Counted from the first letter of the stretch, positions 27,887 to 37,521 are shown. The stretch is 64,000 nt of DNA from Mobilisporobacter senegalensis (GCF_003752155.1 NZ_RJVG01000002.1:62001-126000), one strand, 5' to 3'. Translations and numbers: made by a program. Notes: generated by a model not told the origin, from the letters alone.

Positions 27887-28804
27887 ATGAGAATACCTGG
27901 TAATCTGGGAACTCGTAGAAGAAAGAATGTAAATAATACCGGATATCTTTTTGTTTTACCATTTGTTATTATATTTTTAATATTTAGTATTTATCCAGTA
28001 ATTAGAACATTATATTTGAGTTTTACCCAGTATAAAGGTTATGGTGAACCTGTACTGATAGGGATTGATAATTATAAGAGAGTTATAAAAGATGCTATGT
28101 TCTGGCGTGCATTATTGAATACCTTAAAAATTTGGAGTGTAAATATAGTAGTTCAGTTAGGCTTGGCATTTCTACTTACAATTATATTTAGCGATTTAAA
28201 GTATCGTATGAAAGGTGTTGGTATTTTTAGAGCGTTATTCTATCTGCCTAACCTAATTGCACCTGCATCGGTTGCATTTCTCTTTGCAGCGTTATTAGAT
28301 TGGCAATTTGGAACTTTAAATCAGATATTGATTGATGCGAAAGTAGTAAAAGTAGGTATTGATTGGCTGGGTCAACCAGGAACAGCACAGCTGGCTGTGG
28401 CTATAATCGGAGCATGGATGTGGTTTGGCAATTCATTTATTATGTTAATGGCCGGTGTGCAAGGGATTTCTAAAGACTATTTTGAAGCCGCTGCTATTGA
28501 TGGAGCAGGCAGATGGAAAGTATTTGGCAGTATTACACTTCCATTATTAAAACCAATTCTATTGTATGTAGCAATCACCTCATTAATTGGCGGCCTTCAG
28601 ATATTTGACATACCTTTCTTGATTACAGATGGAATAGGCAAACCTAATGGCTCTCTTAATACAGCAGTAATGTATTTATATAATACAGCATTTAATTATA
28701 ACAATGTTGGTTATGCAAGTTCAATTGCATATTTCTTATTTATAATAATTGCCATTGCTTCAGGTATTGAGTATAAGATTATGTATCATAAGAAGGAGGA
28801 TTAA
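27887..28804 (+). CDS. Sugar ABC transporter permease (MalF/UgpA type)
   Basis: ATG 27887 is chosen because GGAGAGG lies 8-9 nt upstream and overlaps the alternative GTG 27878. The 305-aa protein has six predicted membrane helices and the EAA loop (YFEAAAIDGAGRWKVFGSITLPLLKP, residues about 203-228) that contacts the ATPase. The N-terminal helix is preceded by a short basic stretch. It ends 1 nt before the next permease start and works as a heterodimer with it. Confidence 0.92.
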   Translation: MRIPGNLGTRRRKNVNNTGYLFVLPFVIIFLIFSIYPVIRTLYLSFTQYKGYGEPVLIGIDNYKRVIKDAMFWRALLNTLKIWSVNIVVQLGLAFLLTIIFSDLKYRMKGVGIFRALFYLPNLIAPASVAFLFAALLDWQFGTLNQILIDAKVVKVGIDWLGQPGTAQLAVAIIGAWMWFGNSFIMLMAGVQGISKDYFEAAAIDGAGRWKVFGSITLPLLKPILLYVAITSLIGGLQIFDIPFLITDGIGKPNGSLNTAVMYLYNTAFNYNNVGYASSIAYFLFIIIAIASGIEYKIMYHKKED

Positions 28805-28805
28805 T

Positions 28806-29633
28806 ATGTCGACTAAAGTGAAAAAAACCATATTATATATAGCAATTATCATCCTTAGTGTTATATGCTTATGCCCATTCCTGCTTATGATGGTAAATGC
28901 GACCAGAAGTGGACGTGAGATTATGACATCGTTTACATTAATTCCAGGTAATAATATAAAAGATAACTGGAATACTATGTCAGGATATTTTAATATCTTT
29001 CGTGGTCTTTTAAATAGTTTGTTTATTGCTGTATGCTGTACGATATTAACTGCATATTTTTCAGCTTTGACGGCGTATGCATTAGCAATCTATAAATTTA
29101 GAGGAATGAAAATCATCTTTATTAGTATTCTTATATTTATGATGATACCGGCTCAATTAGGTTTACTTGGTTTCTATGATTTAGTAAATGCAATGACTTT
29201 AACGGATAATTATATACCTTTGATTATTCCTGCTATTGCAAGTCCTGCTACGGTATTTTTCTTAAGACAATATACATTGGCTACTTTACCGAAGGCTTTA
29301 CTTGAGGCAGCAAGAATTGATGGTGCAAACGAAATCCGAATTTTTCATAAAATTGTGTTGCCTATCATGGCTCCCGGAATCGCTACCATGTCTATAGGAA
29401 CATTTATTGGTTCCTGGAATAATTATTTAACTCCATTGATTTTATTATATAGCCCTAAGAAATTTACATTGCCGATTATGATGGGTTCTATGAAAGCGTC
29501 ACAGGATATTACCAGTAATCAGGGTGCAATTTATTTAACTGTTGCAATCTCAGTATTACCTATTATGATAGCATTTGCATTTTGTTCCAAATATATTATT
29601 AGTGGTATTTCGGCAGGTGGGATTAAAGAATAA
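28806..29633 (+). CDS. Sugar ABC transporter permease (MalG/UgpE type)
   Basis: The start at 28806 follows GAAGGAGG and lies immediately after the upstream permease stop. The 275-aa protein has six hydrophobic helices and an EAA loop (ALLEAARIDGANEIRIFHKIVLPIMAP, about 163-188). It ends in a short tail after the last helix, ISGISAGGIKE, typical of this family. It pairs with the 27887 product. Confidence 0.92.
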   Translation: MSTKVKKTILYIAIIILSVICLCPFLLMMVNATRSGREIMTSFTLIPGNNIKDNWNTMSGYFNIFRGLLNSLFIAVCCTILTAYFSALTAYALAIYKFRGMKIIFISILIFMMIPAQLGLLGFYDLVNAMTLTDNYIPLIIPAIASPATVFFLRQYTLATLPKALLEAARIDGANEIRIFHKIVLPIMAPGIATMSIGTFIGSWNNYLTPLILLYSPKKFTLPIMMGSMKASQDITSNQGAIYLTVAISVLPIMIAFAFCSKYIISGISAGGIKE

Positions 29634-29668
29634 CCTTAGTTACAATACTATTTATTTTTCCAATTATT

Positions 29669-29677
29669 TGTTATAAT
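29669..29677 (+). promoter_or_regulatory. Extended -10 promoter element before the lipoprotein/two-component genes
   Basis: TGTTATAAT fits the extended -10 consensus TGnTATAAT; no good -35 box is visible. It would allow the sensor operon to be expressed apart from the importer. Confidence 0.35.
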
Positions 29678-29713
29678 AGGACTAATAGGAATGATAAAAG
29701 AGAGGTTAATAGA

Positions 29714-31351
29714 ATGAATCGAAGAAAGTCTTACTTTTTTTACATAATTCTTATCATAAGTATTGTTTGGTTGACAGGGTGTCAAAAGACTGCTGATAAA
29801 ACAGAGGAATCTAAGAGAGTGGAAGAACCTGCTGAAACGGCAAATGAACCCGGTTGGAAAAAGAATGCGCTTAATAAAGTCACATTAGACTGGTATATTA
29901 ATTTCTCTTGGTATACGACCACCTGGGGGGAGAATCTGATCTCTAAAGCAATTACAGAAGAGACAGGTGTAGACATTAACTTCATAGTGCCAACAGGAAA
30001 TGAGATGGAAAAATTAAACTCTATGATCGCCTCTGATACATTACCTGATCTCATTACTTTAGGCTGGTGGGATATGCAGGCACAAGAATTACCAAAGAAA
30101 AATTTAGTATATGCATTAAATAAATTAGCGGATGAGTATGATCCATATTTTTATAAAGTAGCAGATGGTCAGATCATTGACTGGTATAAGAATGGAGATG
30201 GCAATTTCTACTGTTATCCAAGTTCCTCCTTTAGTCCGGATGATTATAAAAACAATAAAAAAATTGGATCGAATCAAAATTTTTTAGTAAGAAAAGATAT
30301 CTATGAAGCCATCGGAAGTCCTGATATGACGACTCCTGAAGGTTTTATAGCCGCGTGTGAAAAGGCAGTGGCTTATTTCCCTGAGGTGGATAATAAGCCA
30401 CTTATTCCCATTGGGTCTGATGAATTTACGATTCATGGATGTAATTCATTTGATAAATATCTGCATAATTTCTTGTCCATACCATATGAAATGAATGGAG
30501 AGTATTATGATAGATACACAGATCCGGAATATATAAGGTGGTTAAAGACATTTCGTAAGTTAAACGAGATGGGATATATTCATGATGAAATTTTTATTGA
30601 CAAAAGAATGCAATTGGAAGAAAAAATGGCGGAAGGAAGATATTTTTGCCTTCTTTATCAGGGCAGTGATATTCAAACACCTCAAAAAACTTTATATGCA
30701 AAGGATCCGGATAAAATATATATTGCAGTAGACGGACCTAAGAATTCAAAAGGTGAAGATCCAACACTTCCCAGCGCCGGTCTAAATGGATGGACAGTAA
30801 CATTTATCTCGAAAAACTGTAAATACCCAGACAGAGCAATTGAATTTTTAAGTTACTTTATTAGTGAACGTGGACAAAAAATGACATACCTTGGGATAGA
30901 AGGTGTAACTTATGATGATGTTGATGGCAAACCAGTAATGAAACCTAAGATTAAGGCTTTATTAAATACAGACCGGAAGAAATTTGATGAAATTTATGGA
31001 GCAGATAATGCATTTTGGATGCTGCAGGATAATGTAATGCAGTCTAAGTGGGGAACTAATGAAGGGGAACCAATGGCACAGCTGAAAGAATGGACTTATC
31101 CTTATGCTGCTTATACAGCTCAATACGATGTAATATTTGAAAATGGAACGGACATATCCAATGCTTACTCTCAGATACAGCAGGAATGGGGGAAGACATT
31201 ACCTAGGCTGCTATTGGCAGATTCAGAGAAAGAATTTGATATTATCCTGGAAAAATTTAAAAAGAAAAGAATTGATTTAGGATATGATAAAATCCTGGAG
31301 GAATCTACGAAACAGATGAATGAGACTAAGAAAAAACTTGGCATGGAATGA
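29714..31351 (+). CDS. Second sugar-binding lipoprotein, LplA-like, coupled to a two-component system
   Basis: This 545-aa lipoprotein (AGAGAGG site) has lipobox LTGC with Cys23. It shows the large family 1 binding-protein pattern: WYINFSWYTTTWGENLISKAITEETGV, DTLPDLITLGWWDMQ, NFLVRKDIYEAIG, and ERGQKMTYLGIEGVTY near the end. It is longer than the first binding protein and has no permease after it. It lies directly before the sensor kinase gene, whose chosen start is 26 nt beyond its stop. It may therefore present ligand to the kinase (three-component signalling) or be an alternative binding protein for the same permeases. Confidence 0.88.
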   Translation: MNRRKSYFFYIILIISIVWLTGCQKTADKTEESKRVEEPAETANEPGWKKNALNKVTLDWYINFSWYTTTWGENLISKAITEETGVDINFIVPTGNEMEKLNSMIASDTLPDLITLGWWDMQAQELPKKNLVYALNKLADEYDPYFYKVADGQIIDWYKNGDGNFYCYPSSSFSPDDYKNNKKIGSNQNFLVRKDIYEAIGSPDMTTPEGFIAACEKAVAYFPEVDNKPLIPIGSDEFTIHGCNSFDKYLHNFLSIPYEMNGEYYDRYTDPEYIRWLKTFRKLNEMGYIHDEIFIDKRMQLEEKMAEGRYFCLLYQGSDIQTPQKTLYAKDPDKIYIAVDGPKNSKGEDPTLPSAGLNGWTVTFISKNCKYPDRAIEFLSYFISERGQKMTYLGIEGVTYDDVDGKPVMKPKIKALLNTDRKKFDEIYGADNAFWMLQDNVMQSKWGTNEGEPMAQLKEWTYPYAAYTAQYDVIFENGTDISNAYSQIQQEWGKTLPRLLLADSEKEFDIILEKFKKKRIDLGYDKILEESTKQMNETKKKLGME

Positions 31352-31377
31352 AAAAGGTGCATACTACAGGAGAGTCT

Positions 31378-33201
31378 ATGAAAGAACGTAAATTATGGTT
31401 TTTAAAGCAAAAACTAAATATTAAATTTACATTTATCATTGGGATCATTGTAGTTATTCCTGTCAGTATTATATTTTTAATTTTATTCCAGAATATGAAG
31501 AATAATATTATTAGTCAGGAGCTTAGTAATCTGAAATATAATATGAATCAGAATTATTCAGTAGTACAAAAAACTGTTGATTTGTGTAATATGTCAACAC
31601 AGGTTTTTCTTAATTATCAAAATCTGAATGAATTCCTTATTAAATTAGAGGATGGAGTCGAAGTAGAAACCTCTGAATTGGTAGCGTTTTACAAAGATGA
31701 CATTGGAATGTTGGAAAGGTTAGTTAATAGTAATCCATATCTCTATCAAATAAGGGTTTATGCCAATAACAATTCATTCTCTGAAATGATGCCAATTTTA
31801 TATCGAAATGAAAGAATGCAGCAGCTTAAGTGGGCAAAGGAATATTCCTCAGGGGAATGGCAGTTTGATTACAAAGATGAGCTGTTTTCGGGAACAGTAA
31901 ATTCTTCAGATCATACGATGGCCCTTGTCACTTCAATTGAGAATTATGAAAGAGGGAACATAGGGACTATTGAAGTGGCTGTACGTATGGATACCATATT
32001 CCCGGAAATCTTCCAGACCAGTGATAATGAGTGGGGCTGCTTTGTGGATAAGAATGGAAAAATTTACTCACAGAGTGAAAAGGGTAAAAATACATGGGAG
32101 AAGTTAAAAGGTGATATTGTATACCAATTGGAATATGCAAAACAAGAAGAGACTTATATTAGTACTAAAATAGCTGGAGAGAGGGTTGTTATTGGCATTA
32201 TGCCTATGAAGGAACTTTCTGGTTATACCATCCGCTTAGTAAGTATGGAAGAACGGTTAGATAATTTAACCAGAGAAAGAAATCTTTATTTTTCGGGATT
32301 AACCATTGCTTTTATAGTTTTGGGTTTTTTTATAAACATAATAGTAAAGGCTTTGCTATATCGTTTTTATAAAACTCTTAGTACTATCCGTAAGATTCAG
32401 GATGGTGATCTTGAAGCAAGGGTGGAGCATCCCGGAACAGATGAAATGGGCGAATTAGGTATTAATATAAATCTGATGTTAGATACGATACAACGGTTAA
32501 TGGAAGAGAATATCAACCGGGAATTATTAATGAAGAATTCAGAAATCAGGGCTCTTCAGAATCAAATCAATGCCCATTTCATTTATAATGTTTTAGAGTC
32601 TATTAAAATGATGGCTGAGATTGACGAAAAATATGAAATCTCAGATGCAGTAACGTCCTTAGGGAAATTACTAAGGTATGGAATGAAATGGAGCACAAAG
32701 AATGTAACCGTTGGCCAGGAGATTGATTATATAAAGAATTATTTAGACCTGATTAATTTACGATTTGATTATCAGATTAACCTTGCATTAACAATTCCAA
32801 ATATTATTTATGCACAGCAAATACCTAAAATGTCATTACAGCCTATTGTTGAGAATGCTATTTATCATGGAATTGAAGAATTGGCTGAGGATTCCAGTAT
32901 TTATATTAAAGCGATTATTGAAGACAGCGATTATGTAATCGAGATTACTGACTCCGGCAGAGGTATGTCAGAGGAAGAAGTAGAAGAATTACAGAAGAAG
33001 ATATGTGGTGAAATTGATGTGGGCGGTGGTTCCGGTAATGGTATTGGACTTAAGAATGTACAAGACCGTATACAGATTGCATTTGGCATGAAATATGGCA
33101 TTAGTGTTGTCTCAAAATTAAATTGTTATACGAAGGTTATTATAAAACTGCCGATAACTCATAGTGAGGTGTATAAAGTTGAAGAGACTGTTGATTGTTG
33201 A
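31378..33201 (+). CDS. YesM-type sensor histidine kinase
   Basis: ATG 31378 is chosen (AGGAGAG 5-6 nt upstream); an ATG at 31348 overlaps the preceding stop but has no site. The 607-aa protein has TM1 (about 12-37), an extracellular sensor of about 265 residues, TM2 (about 306-328), a HAMP domain with RVEHPGTDEMGEL, a His_kinase region with H400 in NAHFIYNVLES, and a HATPase_c domain (MSLQPIVENAIYHGIEEL as N-box, DSGRGM and GNGIGLKNVQDRI as G-boxes). It should phosphorylate the regulator that follows. It probably responds to imported or bound oligosaccharides via the adjacent lipoprotein. Confidence 0.92.
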   Translation: MKERKLWFLKQKLNIKFTFIIGIIVVIPVSIIFLILFQNMKNNIISQELSNLKYNMNQNYSVVQKTVDLCNMSTQVFLNYQNLNEFLIKLEDGVEVETSELVAFYKDDIGMLERLVNSNPYLYQIRVYANNNSFSEMMPILYRNERMQQLKWAKEYSSGEWQFDYKDELFSGTVNSSDHTMALVTSIENYERGNIGTIEVAVRMDTIFPEIFQTSDNEWGCFVDKNGKIYSQSEKGKNTWEKLKGDIVYQLEYAKQEETYISTKIAGERVVIGIMPMKELSGYTIRLVSMEERLDNLTRERNLYFSGLTIAFIVLGFFINIIVKALLYRFYKTLSTIRKIQDGDLEARVEHPGTDEMGELGININLMLDTIQRLMEENINRELLMKNSEIRALQNQINAHFIYNVLESIKMMAEIDEKYEISDAVTSLGKLLRYGMKWSTKNVTVGQEIDYIKNYLDLINLRFDYQINLALTIPNIIYAQQIPKMSLQPIVENAIYHGIEELAEDSSIYIKAIIEDSDYVIEITDSGRGMSEEEVEELQKKICGEIDVGGGSGNGIGLKNVQDRIQIAFGMKYGISVVSKLNCYTKVIIKLPITHSEVYKVEETVDC

Positions 33202-34645
33202 AGATGAGAAGATGATACGTCAGGGAATTAAAGTAATGGTTAAGCGGTCTGACGTGAATATTGAAGAGATTCTTGAGTGTAAGAATGGGGAAGAGGCTTT
33301 TCAGATATTAACTGACGTAAAAATTGACGTGATGATTACGGATATCCGTATGCCTAAAATGGATGGGATTGAATTAGTAAAGAAAATTCAAAGTTTAGAT
33401 GAGAAACCTCAAATCATTGTTGTAAGTGGATATGACGATTTTAATTATGCAGTTGAGGCTTTAAGGCAAGGTGTTCGTGACTATATATTAAAGCCCATAG
33501 AACGTGAAAAAATAAACTCCATCTTAGTAAAGATAGATGAGGAACTGGAAGATAAAAAGGCTAAGACTTCTGTGATTAAACAAATAGGAAACCAGCAGTT
33601 CAAATATCTTTTACTGAATCAAAAGATCAGTGATGAAGAAATACGTATGATCGAGGAACAATTCAGTACGCTTTTTTTCCGGGAGAGGTATGTTGTGTGC
33701 CAGTGCAATTGTATTATGGACTTAACGATTCAAAATAAAAATGTACTTGTATTAAATGATGTGGATGATTACTGTGTGATTATTGCAGAAGAAGGAGAAA
33801 TTTCTCCTTTAATCAATGGTGAATTAAAGAATTATTCTGTAGGCATCAGTAAGGTACATGAAGGAATCCGTGAGTTGAGAAATGCATATTTAGAAGCAAT
33901 CCAGGCGAGAAAAGAAGCTTTTGTAAAATGTGTGCCATTTTGCTATTATCAAGAGGTTGCTTACGAATATGAAACAGTTCCCGATGACTTTGCTGACCAA
34001 TTTGTACAGCTGTTTGGAACAGCAAAAATTGATGGAAGCTTATCTAAATTGTCAGGAATTCAGTTTAAGGCAAAAAATAATAAAATATCCCCTGAAAAGT
34101 TATTAGAAGTAACAGAACAGATTCTAATAAAATTAATTGAAACCTACGAAAGAATCATTGAATTTGATATGCAGGAATTTAATAAATTAAAAGATCCACT
34201 ACGTTATAAGAGTGCAAATGAATATTACACTATATTTTTTGGGTGGATACGACAAATGCAGCAAGTCATTCTGGAAGAATTTAATGATTATAAGAATAAA
34301 GAAAAAATCAATACAGCCATTCGGTATATTCATGAAAACTTTTCAAAAAATTTAAACATGGCTGTAGTCTCGAATCATATTTCTATGAATTATTCTTTAT
34401 TTTCACTTAATTTTAAAGAATATACAGGAATGAATTTTGTGAACTATTTGAAAAAAATCAGAATTGATGAAGCAAAGAAATTACTTCAGGAAACAGAAGA
34501 AAAAGTCTTGGATATCAGCCAGGCGGTGGGATATGATAATGAAAAACATTTTATGAAGATATTTAAAAGTGTATGCGGAGTATCTCCAACAGAATATCGA
34601 AAAAATATCCATATGGGGAAAAAGAACGGATCTGATATAATATGA
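33179..34645 (+). CDS. YesN-type response regulator (REC + AraC HTH)
   Basis: The TTG at 33179 is chosen because GTGAGGTG lies about 10 nt upstream; this overlaps the kinase gene end, implying translational coupling. A GTG at 33164 is an alternative. The 488-aa protein starts with a receiver domain (KRLLIVEDEKMIRQ; phospho-acceptor D55 in ITDIRMPKMDG; the conserved Lys in YILKPIE). It has a middle region of about 250 residues and a C-terminal AraC double helix-turn-helix (about 380-480; ISMNYSLFSLNFKEYTG, AVGYDNEKHFMKIF). It likely activates the importer and enzyme genes upstream. Confidence 0.92.
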   Translation: MKRLLIVEDEKMIRQGIKVMVKRSDVNIEEILECKNGEEAFQILTDVKIDVMITDIRMPKMDGIELVKKIQSLDEKPQIIVVSGYDDFNYAVEALRQGVRDYILKPIEREKINSILVKIDEELEDKKAKTSVIKQIGNQQFKYLLLNQKISDEEIRMIEEQFSTLFFRERYVVCQCNCIMDLTIQNKNVLVLNDVDDYCVIIAEEGEISPLINGELKNYSVGISKVHEGIRELRNAYLEAIQARKEAFVKCVPFCYYQEVAYEYETVPDDFADQFVQLFGTAKIDGSLSKLSGIQFKAKNNKISPEKLLEVTEQILIKLIETYERIIEFDMQEFNKLKDPLRYKSANEYYTIFFGWIRQMQQVILEEFNDYKNKEKINTAIRYIHENFSKNLNMAVVSNHISMNYSLFSLNFKEYTGMNFVNYLKKIRIDEAKKLLQETEEKVLDISQAVGYDNEKHFMKIFKSVCGVSPTEYRKNIHMGKKNGSDII

Positions 34646-34664
34646 GAAAGAAGCAAAAGAAATT

Positions 34665-34808
34665 ATGGATACCTGTCATTTCAATATATGTTCTGTAATG
34701 ATCACAGGTAATCCCGGGATCTCTCATGTCATCAATAATACCGGTGATCCAGCAGTTGCCCAGGGTGACAGAAAAGTGATCGTAGAATATGAAAATGGAA
34801 TAAAATAG
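34665..34808 (+). pseudogene. Possible gene remnant or small ORF (47 aa)
   Basis: A frame after the regulator gene encodes a peptide with natural-looking composition (VMITGNPGISHVINNTGDPA, then KVIVEYENGIK). It has no ribosome binding site at its ATG and the frame extends upstream only to a nearby stop. It looks like the C-terminal piece of a lost gene, but the parent family is not recognised. Confidence 0.3.
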
Positions 34809-34940
34809 CATATTCTTGATGGGGTTTGAAAACTATTTAAGATAATAATACTATATACATTTATGGGTAATAATGGTATATTACCATAGTAATACGTATA
34901 ATAGAAAACAAGGTGATATTGTCTTGAAGGGAGAAAGAAT

Positions 34941-36080
34941 ATGCTGGAACAATTAAAAAAGGAGTCACTAAAAAAGGTTAGGACAAAGATTTTGCTATAT
35001 CTTGGAATCTGTATCGTACTTATTGGAATATTTCACAGATGCTTCCTGAATCTGATGGAGGGACCCAGAGATTTTAACACTCTGTCTATAGAGGAACTTC
35101 CGAATTCATATATAAAGGGTGAATTTTATTTTTTGATCGATAATTTTGCCCAATATTATATTGAAAATGAAAGTGGAAAAGAGAGTGTGACAGAGAATTA
35201 TTATATTATTCCTGTGGGTGAAGAAGAGTATATGGCATTGGAAATAGATACTGGTAATGCTGCAGAATCTGAAAGAATATGCAATGAGACATATGAATAT
35301 ATTATGGGAAATACAGATACTCCTCCTACTGGGATAAAATTAAAGGGAACAATTAATAAGATGCCCGATGAAGTGTATGAATACTATGAAGACTGGTTTC
35401 AAACATCAGGATTCTTAGGAGAGCCAACAGAAGAGGAGATCAACAGGGTTGCACTTCCATATATTATTCAGGTGGATTATATTGGTTTTGTGGATGGTTA
35501 CATTGTATATGGTGTATTAGCCTTGATTATTTTAGGATTTATTTATAGTGTGATAATAGCAATAAAAGGATTATCTGGTTTATACATAGCACCAATCAAA
35601 AAATATGTTCAAAGAAATGAATCCAGCGTCTCGCTGGAACAAATAGAAGCCGATTTCATGAATGCAGCTTCAATAGGAACGGTCAGAATAGGTCAGAAAT
35701 GGACATATTATTTTAAAGGAAATAAAATTCAAATTATAAAAAATGATGACATTGTATGGGCGTATCTTCAGGAAACTACCCAAAAAGTTTATGGAATTAA
35801 AGCCGGAGTAATAAGAATTATTGTACTTTATACGAATGACAGGAAGAAATATACTTATACAATGAGAAATGTGAATGATATTTATACAATACTGGGTGAA
35901 TATTCTAAAAATCATCCGAATATCCTGGTTGGTTTCAGTGAAGACCTTAAGAAATTATTTAAAAAGGATTTCGAACAATTTAAAAGAATAGCCTTCGAAA
36001 ATCAGGCAGCAGTGACAACAGAAGAGACATCGTATATTACAAATGATGAATCAACAGAGGAACTGGGAAATAATTATTAA
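34941..36080 (+). CDS. Membrane protein of unknown function with two transmembrane segments
   Basis: This 379-aa protein (AAGGGAG site) has TM1 at about 15-37, an extracellular region of about 140 residues rich in Glu and Tyr, a second hydrophobic segment at about 185-212, and a cytoplasmic C-terminal domain. The last domain has a beta-rich stretch (IGQKWTYYFKGNKIQIIKNDDIVWAYL, then KKYTYTMRN) reminiscent of PH-like or YcxB-like domains in Clostridial membrane proteins. It stands alone, with a shared convergent terminator downstream. No function can be assigned. Confidence 0.6.
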   Translation: MLEQLKKESLKKVRTKILLYLGICIVLIGIFHRCFLNLMEGPRDFNTLSIEELPNSYIKGEFYFLIDNFAQYYIENESGKESVTENYYIIPVGEEEYMALEIDTGNAAESERICNETYEYIMGNTDTPPTGIKLKGTINKMPDEVYEYYEDWFQTSGFLGEPTEEEINRVALPYIIQVDYIGFVDGYIVYGVLALIILGFIYSVIIAIKGLSGLYIAPIKKYVQRNESSVSLEQIEADFMNAASIGTVRIGQKWTYYFKGNKIQIIKNDDIVWAYLQETTQKVYGIKAGVIRIIVLYTNDRKKYTYTMRNVNDIYTILGEYSKNHPNILVGFSEDLKKLFKKDFEQFKRIAFENQAAVTTEETSYITNDESTEELGNNY

Positions 36081-36085
36081 TCCGG

Positions 36086-36128
36086 ATAGAGGCATATATC
36101 TTCAAGTAGATATATGCCTCTATTATTA
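36086..36128. terminator. Bidirectional terminator between convergent genes
   Basis: A 16-bp perfect stem (atagaggcatatatct / agatatatgcctctat) with a 6-nt loop lies 6 nt beyond the plus-strand stop and just before the end of the minus-strand gene. Confidence 0.85.
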
Positions 36129-36129
36129 T

Positions 36130-36987
36130 TTAATAATAAGTAATCTCTACAATGGAACCGTTCTCATTAAAATAAATTTGGTCACCTTCTGGAAAATGCC
36201 ATACTGCTTTTAGGGTTTTTGGTAATTTTATTCCATCTATTGTTTGATAGTCCTCAATAATAGCGGACCATTCGGCTTCCCTTTCTGAGCCATCCATATC
36301 TGTGGCTATTCGATCATCAGTGCGAAAAGCTATCATAGCACCGTCTTTATTAAAAGTGAAGATACCACTGGCAGATATGCCATAGCAGGTAATAGTGGCT
36401 TTGGCATGAGTATCATCAATTTCCTCCCAAATAATATAATCCTGCAAGGCTATATTTGGTATAAAGAGGGATTCTGCAAGAATGGTCACAAGACATGCTT
36501 TATCCATTTTAGGACCTCTTTGATCAAAGATAGGGAATAGCTTGGCAATGACCCCTTTCATACTGCCAGTTCCATCCTTATATGAATCAAAACCTTCAAA
36601 TGGTATCCCGAACAAAGAGGATTCAATATATGCAAAACGTTCTGGCTTTTCTACAAAATTGTACTGAGTATAATTCACTTTAAGAATTTTATTGGCAGAT
36701 ATCAGATTTACATTTTGAAAAGCAGCTTTCATATAAGACATCTTTGGCGTTCCTATTAGTCCGCAATACAAAAAGTGTTTTGCTACAGGCCCTGGCAGAT
36801 CTTTTATATCATCTAAAGTAAAATTTTCAGTACTCTTGGAAGTGCTTTTAGTATTATTAAGAATTATATTATTAAATTCAGATCTGGTCTTTGAATAAGG
36901 AATAAGTAAAAATATTAAGATTGCAATAATAAGTATAACTAAAACATATGGGATCAGTAACAAGGGTTTTCTCCTCCTTTTATTCAT
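36130..36987 (-). CDS. DUF6544-like membrane-anchored protein
   Basis: This 285-aa protein has a basic start, one transmembrane helix (about 10-30) and an extracellular beta-rich domain. The pattern LPGPVAKHFLYCGLIG, then PERFAYIESSLFGIPFEGFDSYKDGTGSMKGVIAKLFPI, then ITCYGISASGIFTFNKDG and the ending RTLKAVWHFPEGDQIYF-like segment fits the DUF6544 group; the function of that group is not known. Its start overlaps the 3' end of the MarR gene by 8 nt, so the two are translationally coupled and probably autoregulated together through the operator at 37457. Confidence 0.7.
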   Translation of the reverse strand: MNKRRRKPLLLIPYVLVILIIAILIFLLIPYSKTRSEFNNIILNNTKSTSKSTENFTLDDIKDLPGPVAKHFLYCGLIGTPKMSYMKAAFQNVNLISANKILKVNYTQYNFVEKPERFAYIESSLFGIPFEGFDSYKDGTGSMKGVIAKLFPIFDQRGPKMDKACLVTILAESLFIPNIALQDYIIWEEIDDTHAKATITCYGISASGIFTFNKDGAMIAFRTDDRIATDMDGSEREAEWSAIIEDYQTIDGIKLPKTLKAVWHFPEGDQIYFNENGSIVEITYY

Positions 36988-37432
36988 TGATAATAGACTC
37001 CATTTTTGAAATATTCTTAGCTAATTTCATCATTGTCATTTTCATGGAATGGATTTCCTTTACATCAAAATCTTGAAATAACTGCTCAATAAATTCATTC
37101 TCTCTTTTTTCCCTGCCCTTAAAATAATCAAGACATTTTTGGGTCAAACGAATCCTTATTATTCTTTTATCGTTCTTATCCTTATTCATTTCTAAGAATC
37201 CGTCTTTTTCAAGAATAAGGGACATCTTCTTAACATTCTGTCTTGAGTTACCTATAATATCTGCTACCTCACTTATTGTAGGAGATGGACTATTATTTTT
37301 AAATATAGCAGCTAATAATAGCCATTGCTTAATGGTTATATTCTCATCAAATTTGTCTCCTAATATTTGCAGACGATTGGATAAGGTGAAGATGGAACCA
37401 AATATATAAGCCTTTTCTTCTGGATTTTTCAT
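36980..37432 (-). CDS. MarR-family transcriptional regulator
   Basis: This 150-aa winged-helix protein has the typical layout of helices and wing (ITIKQWLLLAAIFKN, PTISEVADIIGNSRQNVKKMSLILEKDGFLEMNKDKNDKRIIRIRLT pattern with the recognition helix at about 60-80). It lies at the head of a two-gene operon, with the DUF6544-like gene overlapping its end. A pair of GTAACCAGTTAC half-palindromes just upstream (37457-37498) is almost certainly its operator. The ligand is unknown. Regulation of the adjacent ABC exporter is possible but not shown. Confidence 0.92.
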   Translation of the reverse strand: MKNPEEKAYIFGSIFTLSNRLQILGDKFDENITIKQWLLLAAIFKNNSPSPTISEVADIIGNSRQNVKKMSLILEKDGFLEMNKDKNDKRIIRIRLTQKCLDYFKGREKRENEFIEQLFQDFDVKEIHSMKMTMMKLAKNISKMESIINE

Positions 37433-37456
37433 TATAAACCTCCTTTATCAAAAAAA

Positions 37457-37498
37457 TACGTAACCAGTTACATAAATTATATGTAACCAGTTACGTAT
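37457..37498 (-). promoter_or_regulatory. Double MarR operator upstream of the MarR gene
   Basis: Two copies of GTAACCAGTTAC (itself a near palindrome) are spaced 23 bp centre to centre, about two helical turns, within a larger palindrome tacgtaac...gttacgta. They sit 25-66 bp before the MarR start codon, overlapping the expected promoter, which suggests autorepression. Confidence 0.75.
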
Positions 37499-37521
37499 TG
37501 TCAATAAAAATATTTTTTTAT

